Positions 34,079 to 42,064 of a stretch of DNA of 64,000 nucleotides are shown here, piece by piece; position 1 is the first letter of the stretch, and each line of letters opens with the position of its first letter. The stretch is from Mycobacterium sp. SMC-4 (GTDB lineage Bacteria > Actinomycetota > Actinomycetes > Mycobacteriales > Mycobacteriaceae): positions 3,658,001 to 3,722,000 of the forward strand of contig NZ_CP079869.1 of the NCBI RefSeq assembly GCF_025263265.1. The letters are read 5' to 3'. A program made the translations under genes and the position numbers. The notes beneath the pieces are model-generated. The model ran no database searches. It saw only the letters and a list, made by a program, of their open reading frames with translations, and had not been told where the DNA came from.

Positions 34079-35934
34079 AGCCCGTCCTTCCCGGATCCTT
34101 CGCGGCGCAACCGGGATGCTCCGCGCTCATCGATGGTCAGGCTCCACCCCGGCGGGACGACACAGGTAGAAGCGCCACCGTCCACCAGTGCGGGTCCGAC
34201 CTGCTTGAAACCCGTCGGCGCGTGCCGCTGTTCGATTATCGGGGTGGGCAGCAAACCGTAGTTCTCCCAAAAGACTTCGGTGCTTTCGGGGGCAGCTGCC
34301 GGATTGCGCCCGGTCATGCCCGCCGGGGTGGCCCGGGGCAGCTGATAGCGTCCCTCGACCGCGACGTAGCAGCGCCCATCTCGGGTGGTGAGCGACGTTC
34401 GGACCTGCACCGACTCAGCGCTGTACCCCTCGCCCCGCATGTCGCGCAGGACGGCTTCGCGCAGCACCGGCCGAGGGTCGGGTTCACCGGGTTCTGCCAT
34501 CGGCGCCTCGCGACGGTGCACGATGTCGACGGTCGAGGCGCCGTAGGCGGAGAACACCGGTGCATAAGGCATCACCAGAACGTCCCGGATGCCGGCGGCT
34601 TGAGCGATCGCCGCGCAATGTGTCGGTCCGTTTCCACCGAAGGCCAGTACGGTGACTTCGGTGGGGTCGATGCCCCACGCCTGCAACTGTTCGGCCAGTT
34701 GTCGGCCTGTTTCGCGGTGCAGGGTGGCGCGCACCCGCGCGGCGGTCTGCACGACATCGAGGCCCATCGATGCGGCGAGATGCTCATATGCGCGGCGTGC
34801 CGCAGCCACATCGAGTGGCATCGACCCACCCATGAATGCCTCCGGTCGCAGGATGCCCAGCACGGTGTCGGCATCGGTGACCGTGGGCTCAGTCCCGCCC
34901 AGGCCGAAACAGGCCGGTCCGGGATAGGCGCCGGCACTGCGCGGACCGACGCGCAGGTCACCGGCGTCCATCCAGGCGATCGAACCTCCGCCCGCCCCAA
35001 ACGGTTCCAGCTGTGGCAGTGGCAAGGATACTTCGACACCGGCAACCACACCGTGGTCGAGCATCCGCACCGCGCCATCGGCGACGACGCCGACGTCCAA
35101 GCTCGTTCCACCCATGTCGAGCGTCACCAGGATCTTGACGCCGTAGCTGCCGGCGATTTCACGGGCACCCAGCAGGCCCGCCATCGGACCCGAGTTGTAG
35201 GTCTTGGCCGCGATCGTGCGGGCCACGCGGGCCGCACCGCCGTCGTTGTGCACGATCAGCAGTGGCCGACGGTATCCCAGCGAACGCAGGTGATCCTCAG
35301 CGCGGTAGAGAAAGTCGGCCGCGGACGGATGGACGTAGGCGTTGAAAAGTGCGGTGGCGATACGTCGGTGCCCGTCGGAATCCGGGGCCACTGCGCCGGC
35401 GGCCAGCAGTGGGACCGCGTCGAGGCAGTGCCGGGGATAATTTTCCAGGAACACCTCGGCGATCCGGTCGGCTGAGTGATCTTCGGTGCCGGTGTCTCCG
35501 GCGGCCACCACCAGGCCACGGGCCCCACGGTGCAGCAGATCCCTGATGGGCCCCAGCACAGTGGCTGCGGTGTCGGCGGCCCTGGCTCCCGGCGGGAGGT
35601 CCAACTCGGCGACCATGTCCGGGTCGACGAAAACACCTACACCCGAGGCACTTCCGGCCGCCTGCGCGCTCAGCAGACCGAGTCGGGGCCCGGTCCGTTC
35701 GATCACCTGGTTGGTCCCGACGGTGGTGGCGTACCGCACAACCTCGGTCGTTCGCAGCAATTCCTCGGTACTTACACCGACTGCATCGGCGGCCGCCTGC
35801 AGGATCGCACGGAAACACACCAGCAGATCATGGGGAGTGGTCAGTGTCTTCACGGTGTGGACCTGGCCATCGTGGATCACGAAACCGTCGGTGAAAGTCC
35901 CGCCGGTATCGATACTTATCGTCGTCACTGTCAT
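34075..35934 (-). CDS. HyuA-type ATPase subunit (hydantoinase A/ketone carboxylase family), shorter copy
   Basis: A 619-residue HyuA protein that opens the five-gene operon. ATPase motifs: SIDTGGTFTDGF at the N-terminus, TTVGTNQVIERTG near 75, LVTLDMGGTSLDVGVV near 270, FGAGGGSIAWMD and GPRSAGAYPGPACFG. It is shorter than the other HyuA of this locus mainly in the C-terminal third and clearly a different subunit. ATG at 35934 follows AAAGGG. Two distinct HyuA ATPases in one enzyme fit the model in which two substrates (ketone and bicarbonate) are phosphorylated at separate sites. Divergent from the PucR-type regulator across 215 bp. Confidence 0.84.
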   Translation of the reverse strand: MTVTTISIDTGGTFTDGFVIHDGQVHTVKTLTTPHDLLVCFRAILQAAADAVGVSTEELLRTTEVVRYATTVGTNQVIERTGPRLGLLSAQAAGSASGVGVFVDPDMVAELDLPPGARAADTAATVLGPIRDLLHRGARGLVVAAGDTGTEDHSADRIAEVFLENYPRHCLDAVPLLAAGAVAPDSDGHRRIATALFNAYVHPSAADFLYRAEDHLRSLGYRRPLLIVHNDGGAARVARTIAAKTYNSGPMAGLLGAREIAGSYGVKILVTLDMGGTSLDVGVVADGAVRMLDHGVVAGVEVSLPLPQLEPFGAGGGSIAWMDAGDLRVGPRSAGAYPGPACFGLGGTEPTVTDADTVLGILRPEAFMGGSMPLDVAAARRAYEHLAASMGLDVVQTAARVRATLHRETGRQLAEQLQAWGIDPTEVTVLAFGGNGPTHCAAIAQAAGIRDVLVMPYAPVFSAYGASTVDIVHRREAPMAEPGEPDPRPVLREAVLRDMRGEGYSAESVQVRTSLTTRDGRCYVAVEGRYQLPRATPAGMTGRNPAAAPESTEVFWENYGLLPTPIIEQRHAPTGFKQVGPALVDGGASTCVVPPGWSLTIDERGASRLRREGSGKDGL

Positions 35935-36149
35935 AGCGACCCTTTCGCCGGATCGTCGCGAAGTCTCGTCGGGATCAACCTTCGTGACGGACACAGCCAG
36001 GAACAATGTCGTACCCGGCCACAGTCCAGTGGTGTCATCGAACAACGGCCCGATATTGGCCCCGAGGTTCCGAACTCCGTGCGCCCGGGAGGCAGTTTCG
36101 TGCGCTCAGCGGGAAGCCGCGGTCCGTCGTTCTTCCTAGCATCGGCGCC

Positions 36150-37406
36150 ATGAGCACCCCCACCCTCACCCCGGACGCGTGTCGCGACGACGCCGAGTCG
36201 CAGCCGTGGCGGTGGCTGTCCACCTGGATCGCCGGTGAACACGACACCATCCTCGACCAGCTCACCGCAGAGGTGCTGGGTGAGCTGCCCGAGCTCGCCT
36301 TCGCCCCACACCGGCCGGAAGTCCACGTGCGCGCGGCCATCGGCGCCCATGTGGGCGCCCTTCAGCAGGTGCTGGGCCAGGCCGGTGAACCAACTCAGGT
36401 GGTGATGCCTGCGGTCTTCGATGACTACACGCGTCGGCTTGCCCGGGACGAGACGCCGGCGCTGGCGGTCCTGTTGCGATCGTTCGAGAAAATGCACGGA
36501 AACCTCTGGGGTCAGTTGTTGACGGCGCTGCGCAGCCCGCTCCACCGGGTAGAACCGGAGCATCGCGCCGAGCTCCTCGAATTCGCCTCGGCGCGTTTGT
36601 TCGCCTACTTCCATTCCGTCGGAACCCAGACAGCACGGGCCTACCAGGCCGCGCGATCGCTGCATCAGATGCGCAATGCGGCCGCGCGCCATGAACTGGT
36701 CACCCGGGTGCTGGCCGGCGAACTCGAGCAGGGTGAGGCCGAACTCCTGTTGCACCACGAGTTCAACTGCACCCAGATCGCCTACGTGGCAACGTTCAAC
36801 GGGCACGACCCGGCGGACCGCTTGAGCACCACGATCGCACGCCTCGTCGGACGACTCGGCGCCCGAGCGCACCTGGCGGTGCGCTCGGCGGAAGGATGTT
36901 ACGGCTGGTTCAGCCCGCTGCGGGACAACTGGCGTGAAGCAGTGTGCGACCTGTCGGCGCCTGATCGGGTGCTGCTGTGCCTGGGCGCTCCGCACGAAGG
37001 ATTGGCCGGTTTTCGGCAGACCCGGGCAGAGGCGCTGGAGGGTCACCGCGTCGCGGCTGCCACGTCGCGCACGGGGGTGGTGCTGTTCGAGGATGTCGCC
37101 CACCTCGCACTGGCCACCCGCGACCTCGCGGCGGCCCGAGCCCTGGTCGAGCGGGAACTGGGCCGACTCTGCGCCACGGACGAAACCACCGCGCGACTGT
37201 TGGACACCTTGCGGGTGTACCTCGACGAACTGGCCAGCCCGACCCGGACCGCGCGCCGAATGTTCGTCCACCCCAACACCGTGATCAAGCGGTTGGAGCG
37301 GATCGAGGAACAACTCGGCGGGCCGATCTGTCCGAACAGCCTCCACTTGCGCATGGCAGTCGAACTCGCGCCGCTGGTTCGGGCCCTCGCCGCCCCAGCC
37401 GGGTGA
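36150..37406 (+). CDS. PucR/CdaR-type transcriptional regulator
   Basis: A 418-residue protein. The C-terminal 60 residues form the PucR helix-turn-helix (LLDTLRVYLDELASPTRTAR, then RMFVHPNTVIKRLERIEEQL). The middle part (about 190-330) corresponds to the GGDEF-like domain of this family and the N-terminal 150 residues are helical. Members often control purine, aromatic or phenylacetate catabolism. ATG at 36150 was chosen because a typical N-terminus follows; there is no strong Shine-Dalgarno. It is divergent from the five-gene HyuA operon, its likely target. Its stop abuts the stop of the convergent thiolase with no gap (37406/37407). Confidence 0.82.
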   Translation: MSTPTLTPDACRDDAESQPWRWLSTWIAGEHDTILDQLTAEVLGELPELAFAPHRPEVHVRAAIGAHVGALQQVLGQAGEPTQVVMPAVFDDYTRRLARDETPALAVLLRSFEKMHGNLWGQLLTALRSPLHRVEPEHRAELLEFASARLFAYFHSVGTQTARAYQAARSLHQMRNAAARHELVTRVLAGELEQGEAELLLHHEFNCTQIAYVATFNGHDPADRLSTTIARLVGRLGARAHLAVRSAEGCYGWFSPLRDNWREAVCDLSAPDRVLLCLGAPHEGLAGFRQTRAEALEGHRVAAATSRTGVVLFEDVAHLALATRDLAAARALVERELGRLCATDETTARLLDTLRVYLDELASPTRTARRMFVHPNTVIKRLERIEEQLGGPICPNSLHLRMAVELAPLVRALAAPAG

Positions 37407-38672
37407 CTACCGGTCCGGCCCCTCCAGGATCGTCACCGAGCACACCGCACTGTCGTTGCCGATCACCCCACCACCGTTTTCGGCCAGCCCGATCCTGGCG
37501 TTGGCGACGGCGTTGCCGCCTGCTTCCCCGCGTAGCTGAATCGCTATCTCGTTGAGCATCATCAGCCCCGTTGCGCCGATCGGATGCCCGCGCGAGACAA
37601 GGCCACCGGAGGCGTTGACCGGGAGCTCACCATCGATGGCGGTGGCACCAGCGGCGGTGTACTCACCGGCCTTGCCGCGGTCACAAAAGCCCAGATCCTC
37701 CAGCAGGTGGATCTCGGCGAACGAACTCGCGTCGTGCAACTCCACCAGGTCGATATCGCGCGGGGCAAGGCCGGCGGCCCGATAGGCGCGGCGGGCGGCC
37801 AGCACCGGCGCTCGATCGTCATCCCACGAGACATCGAAAACGCCGCAGGCTATTTCGTTGGCCCGGATACGCACTGCCCGCTCACGCACCTCGGCCGGAC
37901 AACGGTCGAGGTGCTTTCGCGAACACACCAATACCGCGGCGGCCCCGTCGCCGATCGGAGCGCACATCGCCCGGGTCAACGGTTCGGAGACCACTCGGTC
38001 CTCGAGCACCTGTTGCACCGACATCGGAAACCGGTACTGGGCGCGCGGGTTGTGCACCGAGTTGGTGTGATTCTTTGCGGCCGCCATAGCGAGATGCTCG
38101 GCTGTGGTGCCGTATGCGCGCATGTGCGAATGCGCCCACAGCCCATACAGATCCATCGCCACCCCGCGTTCCGGTCCGGTATCGAACGTCGTCCCGTTCG
38201 CCGCGGCGGTGCGCCTATAGAGGTTCTGCCAGGACTCCGGATCCAGCCAGTCCAGCGCACCCTCCATGCCGCGCAGCGCCGCCCGCGGATTGTCCGGGTC
38301 GAACATCTTCTCCACTCCGATGGCCAACGCCACGTCGCTGTGCCCGGACTGCACCTCGCGCAACGCGTTGCTGAACGCCTGCGAGCCAGTGGCGCAACCA
38401 CCCTCGACGTTGGTGACGGGCGCTCCCCTGGGAAACAGGCCGTCGTTGACCAACGGCACGAAGCACAGCTGGCCCTTGAGATAGGGCTGGCGCCAGTGGT
38501 CCATCAGCATGTTCGCGAACCAGGCTCCACCGATCACGTCGGGATCATCGACGAGGGCGTCGGCGAGCACCCCAAGGTAGGCATCTCGAGTCAACGCCTT
38601 CGGGTCCTTGTCGGGGAACTTGCCGACAGCCGTGGCGAAGGTGCCGAGAATGTAAGCGTCGATCGTTCTCAC
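37407..38672 (-). CDS. SCPx-type thiolase, last gene of the TetR-HyuA-HyuB operon
   Basis: A 421-residue thiolase family protein. The nucleophile is in VEGGCATGSQAF (about residue 92); the histidine motif reads VELHDASSFAEI, so HDCF has become HDAS; the C-terminal base motif GGLVSRGHPIGATG is intact. It is therefore probably an active thiolase but from a different clade than the thiolase at 24719. GTG overlaps the crotonase stop (GTGA). It would carry out the final C-C cleavage of the pathway encoded by this operon. Confidence 0.85.
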   Translation of the reverse strand: MRTIDAYILGTFATAVGKFPDKDPKALTRDAYLGVLADALVDDPDVIGGAWFANMLMDHWRQPYLKGQLCFVPLVNDGLFPRGAPVTNVEGGCATGSQAFSNALREVQSGHSDVALAIGVEKMFDPDNPRAALRGMEGALDWLDPESWQNLYRRTAAANGTTFDTGPERGVAMDLYGLWAHSHMRAYGTTAEHLAMAAAKNHTNSVHNPRAQYRFPMSVQQVLEDRVVSEPLTRAMCAPIGDGAAAVLVCSRKHLDRCPAEVRERAVRIRANEIACGVFDVSWDDDRAPVLAARRAYRAAGLAPRDIDLVELHDASSFAEIHLLEDLGFCDRGKAGEYTAAGATAIDGELPVNASGGLVSRGHPIGATGLMMLNEIAIQLRGEAGGNAVANARIGLAENGGGVIGNDSAVCSVTILEGPDR

Positions 38673-39454
38673 CGTCCCTCGAAAGTGGGCCGGCGCTTCT
38701 CGTTGAAGCTGGTGAGCCCTTCCCGGAAGTCGTGGCTGCTCATGTGGTTGCGCAGTACCAGCATTTCGTGGCGCAGCGCTGTTGCCTGATCGTTGTGCAT
38801 CGCCGCATTCGCGACTTCCTTCATCGCCGACAGCACCAGCGGACTGTGCTCGGCGAGCTTCGTGGCGTATTCGGCGACCGTGGCACGCAATTGGTCATCC
38901 GGCACCACCTCACAGACCATTCCCCAGTCCCGCAACGTGGCCGCGGGCAGTGAATCACCGCTGAAAAGAAGGGATTTAGCGCGGTTCAACCCCACCCGGC
39001 GCGGCAGCACCGCAGCACCGCCGCCCCCGGGCAGCAGGCCGTACTTGGCGTGCCCGTCGCCGAAGCGCGCGCTGTCCGCAGCGAAGATCACGTCGCAGAA
39101 AAGGAGTACCTCAAAGCCGCCGGCGATGGCCGCGCCGTTGACCGCGGCGATCACGGGCTTGTGGCAGTTTCGCACTGCGGCGAATGTGTCGACGCTGGTG
39201 GCCACCCCGTCGGGCCCGTCACCGCCGTCCCCGTTCAGCTCTGAGAGCACGAATTTCAGGTCACCGCCGGCGCTGAAGGCTCGGCCGTTGCCGGTCAGCA
39301 CCACCACCCGAACCTGAGGGTCGGCCGTCGCCTGCTGAAATGCGACGCGCAGTTCGTTGAGCAGGTCGCTGTTGAACGCATTTAGCACATCGGGTCGGTT
39401 GAGGCACAGCCATTGCACACGGCCATTGCGATAGCTTTCCAGGATATGTGACAT
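38669..39454 (-). CDS. Crotonase-family protein with altered active site
   Basis: A 261-residue crotonase fold. The oxyanion region is normal (FSAGGDLKFVL; NGAAIAGGFEVLLFCDV), and the first glutamate is present in GGFEV. The second catalytic position, normally the glutamate of PE in an FGxPE context, reads FGDGHAKYGLLPGGGG and appears to be histidine. It may thus catalyse hydrolysis or C-C cleavage rather than hydration; that is inference from one residue. ATG with AGGAG upstream; 13 nt separate it from the SDR. Ends FNEKRRPTFEGR as in many mycobacterial EchA proteins. Confidence 0.82.
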   Translation of the reverse strand: MSHILESYRNGRVQWLCLNRPDVLNAFNSDLLNELRVAFQQATADPQVRVVVLTGNGRAFSAGGDLKFVLSELNGDGGDGPDGVATSVDTFAAVRNCHKPVIAAVNGAAIAGGFEVLLFCDVIFAADSARFGDGHAKYGLLPGGGGAAVLPRRVGLNRAKSLLFSGDSLPAATLRDWGMVCEVVPDDQLRATVAEYATKLAEHSPLVLSAMKEVANAAMHNDQATALRHEMLVLRNHMSSHDFREGLTSFNEKRRPTFEGR

Positions 39455-39467
39455 GTTCGGTTGACTC

Positions 39468-40235
39468 CTAGTGGCGGGCCCGCAGCCCGGCGTCGAGACA
39501 GACGGTGGTGGCGTTGAAGTAGGAGTTGGTGATGATGTGCTCGACCAGGCTGCCGATCTCGGGTGGATCGCCCATCCGCTTGGGATATAGCACCGATTCT
39601 CGCAAGGACGTCAGCACGGTTTCACTCACCTCATCGGCCATCCCGGTATGGAATACACCGGGAACTATTGCAACACAACGTATTCCATCCCCAGCCAGAT
39701 CACGGGCGATCGGCATCGACATGCCGATCACACCAGCCTTGCTGGCGGCATAGGCGACCGTGCCGCGGGTGCCGTCCCAGGCCGCCCCGGAGGCGATGTT
39801 GACGAGGACACCTCGCTCGGTGGTCTCCGGGTCGGGTTCATTGGTGACCATCTGCGCGGCCGTGATACGCACCACGTTAAACACCCCGGTGAGGTTGACA
39901 TCTATGGTGCGCTGCCAGACCGCAAGGCTGTGTGGGACGCCTTTGGACACCGTCTTCATCATGGACGGGACTCCGGCGCAGTTCACCGCGGCATGCACGG
40001 TCCCGAACCGGTCAACGGCCAACCGGACGGCGGCCTGGACCTGGTCCGCGTCACTGACATCGGTGCGACACGCCACCGCTCCGTCCCCGAGTTCGGCGGC
40101 GGCCTTCTCCAACGGCTCCTCGGCGACGTCGAGCATGACCACGTTGGCGCCCGCCTGGTGCAGGGTTCGCGCAGTGGCCCGGCCCATGCCGGAGGCGGCG
40201 CCGGTCACGATGGCGCAGCGGCCGTCCAATTTCAT
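39468..40235 (-). CDS. Short-chain dehydrogenase, 3-hydroxyacyl-CoA dehydrogenase type 2-like
   Basis: A 255-residue SDR. IVTGAASGMGRATA is the cofactor loop, VVMLDVAEE after strand 2 has the aspartate of NAD-dependent members, NCAGVPS lies near 83, the catalytic serine is in VNIASGAAWDG and the Tyr-Lys pair in VAYAASKAG. The overall pattern, including KRMGDPPEIGSLVEHIITN, resembles type 2 (HSD17B10-like) hydroxyacyl-CoA dehydrogenases. ATG overlaps the synthetase stop (ATGA). It would oxidise a 3-hydroxyacyl-CoA before thiolysis. Confidence 0.86.
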   Translation of the reverse strand: MKLDGRCAIVTGAASGMGRATARTLHQAGANVVMLDVAEEPLEKAAAELGDGAVACRTDVSDADQVQAAVRLAVDRFGTVHAAVNCAGVPSMMKTVSKGVPHSLAVWQRTIDVNLTGVFNVVRITAAQMVTNEPDPETTERGVLVNIASGAAWDGTRGTVAYAASKAGVIGMSMPIARDLAGDGIRCVAIVPGVFHTGMADEVSETVLTSLRESVLYPKRMGDPPEIGSLVEHIITNSYFNATTVCLDAGLRARH

Positions 40236-41830
40236 CGTTGCGTTCCTTGTGGGGTGAGTTGTGGCAATTCGACCGCGTTGGTCAGGCCCTGTTGCTTGAG
40301 TTTGAACTTCTGCACCTTGGCGGTTTCGGTCTTGGGCAGCGCCTCGACGAAGCGCACATAGCGCGGCACCGCGAAACGAGGCAATGCGTCGGCACACGCC
40401 GCGGCGATGTCGTCGGCGGTGAGCGCGCGGTTGGTGACGACCGCCACGGCGATCTCGTCCTCGCCGAACTCCGACGGCACCGGGTAGGCGCCGCTTTCCA
40501 CCACACCATTGACGGTGTTGATGACGTCCTCGATGATGCGTGGCGAGATGTTCTCTCCACGCCGGCGAATCATGTCCTTGAACCGATCGACGTAGTAAAC
40601 GTACCCCTCTGCATCTACCCGGCCCGCATCGCCGGTGTGGAACCAGAAGTTGCGCAACACCTTCAGAGTCTCCTCGGGCTGATTCCAGTATCCGGTGGAC
40701 ATCGCCCAGGGTTCATCGCAGCTGATGCAGATCTCTCCGACCTCGCCCGCCGGCAACTCGCGGTCATGTTCGTCGACGATGCGGAGACGATATGGTTCGA
40801 ATGGCCGGCCACATGAGCCGCGTGGCGCGGTGCCGTCGGAGGAATTCAGGATCGGGATGCTGATCTCGGTGCTGCCGTACATCTCGAAGATCGGAATCCC
40901 GAACCGCTGCGCAAACGCATCGGTCATCTCCTGCGGCGCCGGCACGATCAGCGCACGGGTGATGCCGTGGGTCCGGTCTGCGGGCGACTCTGGTTGGGCC
41001 AGAAGGAAATGCGCCATGGACACCACCATGTGAGCCACCGTCACCCGATGCTGACGCGCTTGCTCCCAGAACTTGCTGGCGCTGAACTTGCGGACCAGCG
41101 CGATCCGGGCACCGACCATCAGACAAGCACCGACGTTCATATACTTGCCGCCGCCGTGGAACAACGGCAGCACGGTGATCAGCGTGTCGTCCTCGGTCAA
41201 TCGCAGCGCGCGCACGGTGCGTTCGCCGATGCGCACCGTAGCGCGATGCGGCAGCACCGCACCCTTGGGCAGGCCGGTGGTGCCGGAGGTGTACATGATC
41301 GCCGCACTGTCCGAGCCCAGCGCCGAGGTTTCGACCGACACAACGGTATTCGCGATGATGTTGTCGAGGGTGTCTAGACCCTCGGCCGGAGTACCGTGCT
41401 CGGTCATCACGTCGACGAACACCGGGCGGGCGCTATCGGGCAACGCCTCCTCAATCGCGGCTCGGCGCCCGGCTTCGATGACGGCGGCCGCCGGCGCAGC
41501 GTCGTGCAGAACGTGCCGCAGGCTGGCGCCCACCAGTCCCGGGTTGATCGGCACCTCGACAGCGCCGATCTTGTTCAACCCGAGCATCAGATAGATGGCG
41601 CGAACATCGTTGGGAACCAGCGTGATAACCCGATCTCCAGCCCGCACCCCACGGTCGCGCAACGCGGCGGCGATAGCCGACGCGCGTTGGTCGAGGTCGC
41701 GGTAACTGACATTGATGCCGTCGTCCTGCACGATGCACACCCGGTCGGGGTCATGTGCCACCCATTGTTCGACGACGGAGCTCAAGACCGAGTCAATTAT
41801 GTCGAGGTCATTCTTCAGCGCAGTCTTCAC
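40232..41830 (-). CDS. Acyl-CoA synthetase (ANL superfamily)
   Basis: A 532-residue adenylate-forming ligase. Motifs: MYTSGTTGLPKGAVLPH (about residue 190), EMYGSTEIS (A5), FWFHTGDAGRVDAEG (A7), DRFKDMIRRRGENISPR (A8) and the C-terminal ALPKTETAKVQKFKL, in which the catalytic lysine is in AKVQK. RRGENIS and TETAKVQK resemble crotonobetaine/carnitine-CoA ligase-type enzymes. The GTG start shares one base with the TAG stop of the zinc-ribbon gene. It is a candidate activator of the acid made by the HyuA/HyuB enzyme of the same operon. Confidence 0.87.
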   Translation of the reverse strand: MKTALKNDLDIIDSVLSSVVEQWVAHDPDRVCIVQDDGINVSYRDLDQRASAIAAALRDRGVRAGDRVITLVPNDVRAIYLMLGLNKIGAVEVPINPGLVGASLRHVLHDAAPAAAVIEAGRRAAIEEALPDSARPVFVDVMTEHGTPAEGLDTLDNIIANTVVSVETSALGSDSAAIMYTSGTTGLPKGAVLPHRATVRIGERTVRALRLTEDDTLITVLPLFHGGGKYMNVGACLMVGARIALVRKFSASKFWEQARQHRVTVAHMVVSMAHFLLAQPESPADRTHGITRALIVPAPQEMTDAFAQRFGIPIFEMYGSTEISIPILNSSDGTAPRGSCGRPFEPYRLRIVDEHDRELPAGEVGEICISCDEPWAMSTGYWNQPEETLKVLRNFWFHTGDAGRVDAEGYVYYVDRFKDMIRRRGENISPRIIEDVINTVNGVVESGAYPVPSEFGEDEIAVAVVTNRALTADDIAAACADALPRFAVPRYVRFVEALPKTETAKVQKFKLKQQGLTNAVELPQLTPQGTQR

Positions 41831-42036
41831 TACACCTCCCCAGACAGTACCGGTGAGGTGATCCGCTGTGCCTCAACGGTGTAAAGGCACGACCGGCACT
41901 TCAGCACCCGAAGCCAGCCGCGGTAGTCGACCACCCGGTACCGGGCCAGCCGCGCGGCGCCGCAGCGCTCGCAACTGATCTCGACGTCCTCGGTCACCTC
42001 GCTGATGAACAGCTCCGTCGGCTGAGGAAATATCAT
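41830..42036 (-). CDS. Small zinc-ribbon protein, probable gamma-like subunit
   Basis: A 68-residue protein with two cysteine pairs, CERCG near residue 22 and CRSC near 47, separated by a basic strand region (YRVVDYRGWLRVLK). It looks like a minimal zinc ribbon in the position of the acetone carboxylase gamma subunit, directly after HyuB, but is much shorter than the 114-residue protein of the other locus. AAGGAG lies seven nt before its ATG. It was identified by its strong ribosome-binding site and tight packing between HyuB and the synthetase. Confidence 0.7.
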   Translation of the reverse strand: MIFPQPTELFISEVTEDVEISCERCGAARLARYRVVDYRGWLRVLKCRSCLYTVEAQRITSPVLSGEV

Positions 42037-42064
42037 TGGTCACTCCTTGCAGAGGGGTCGCGGC

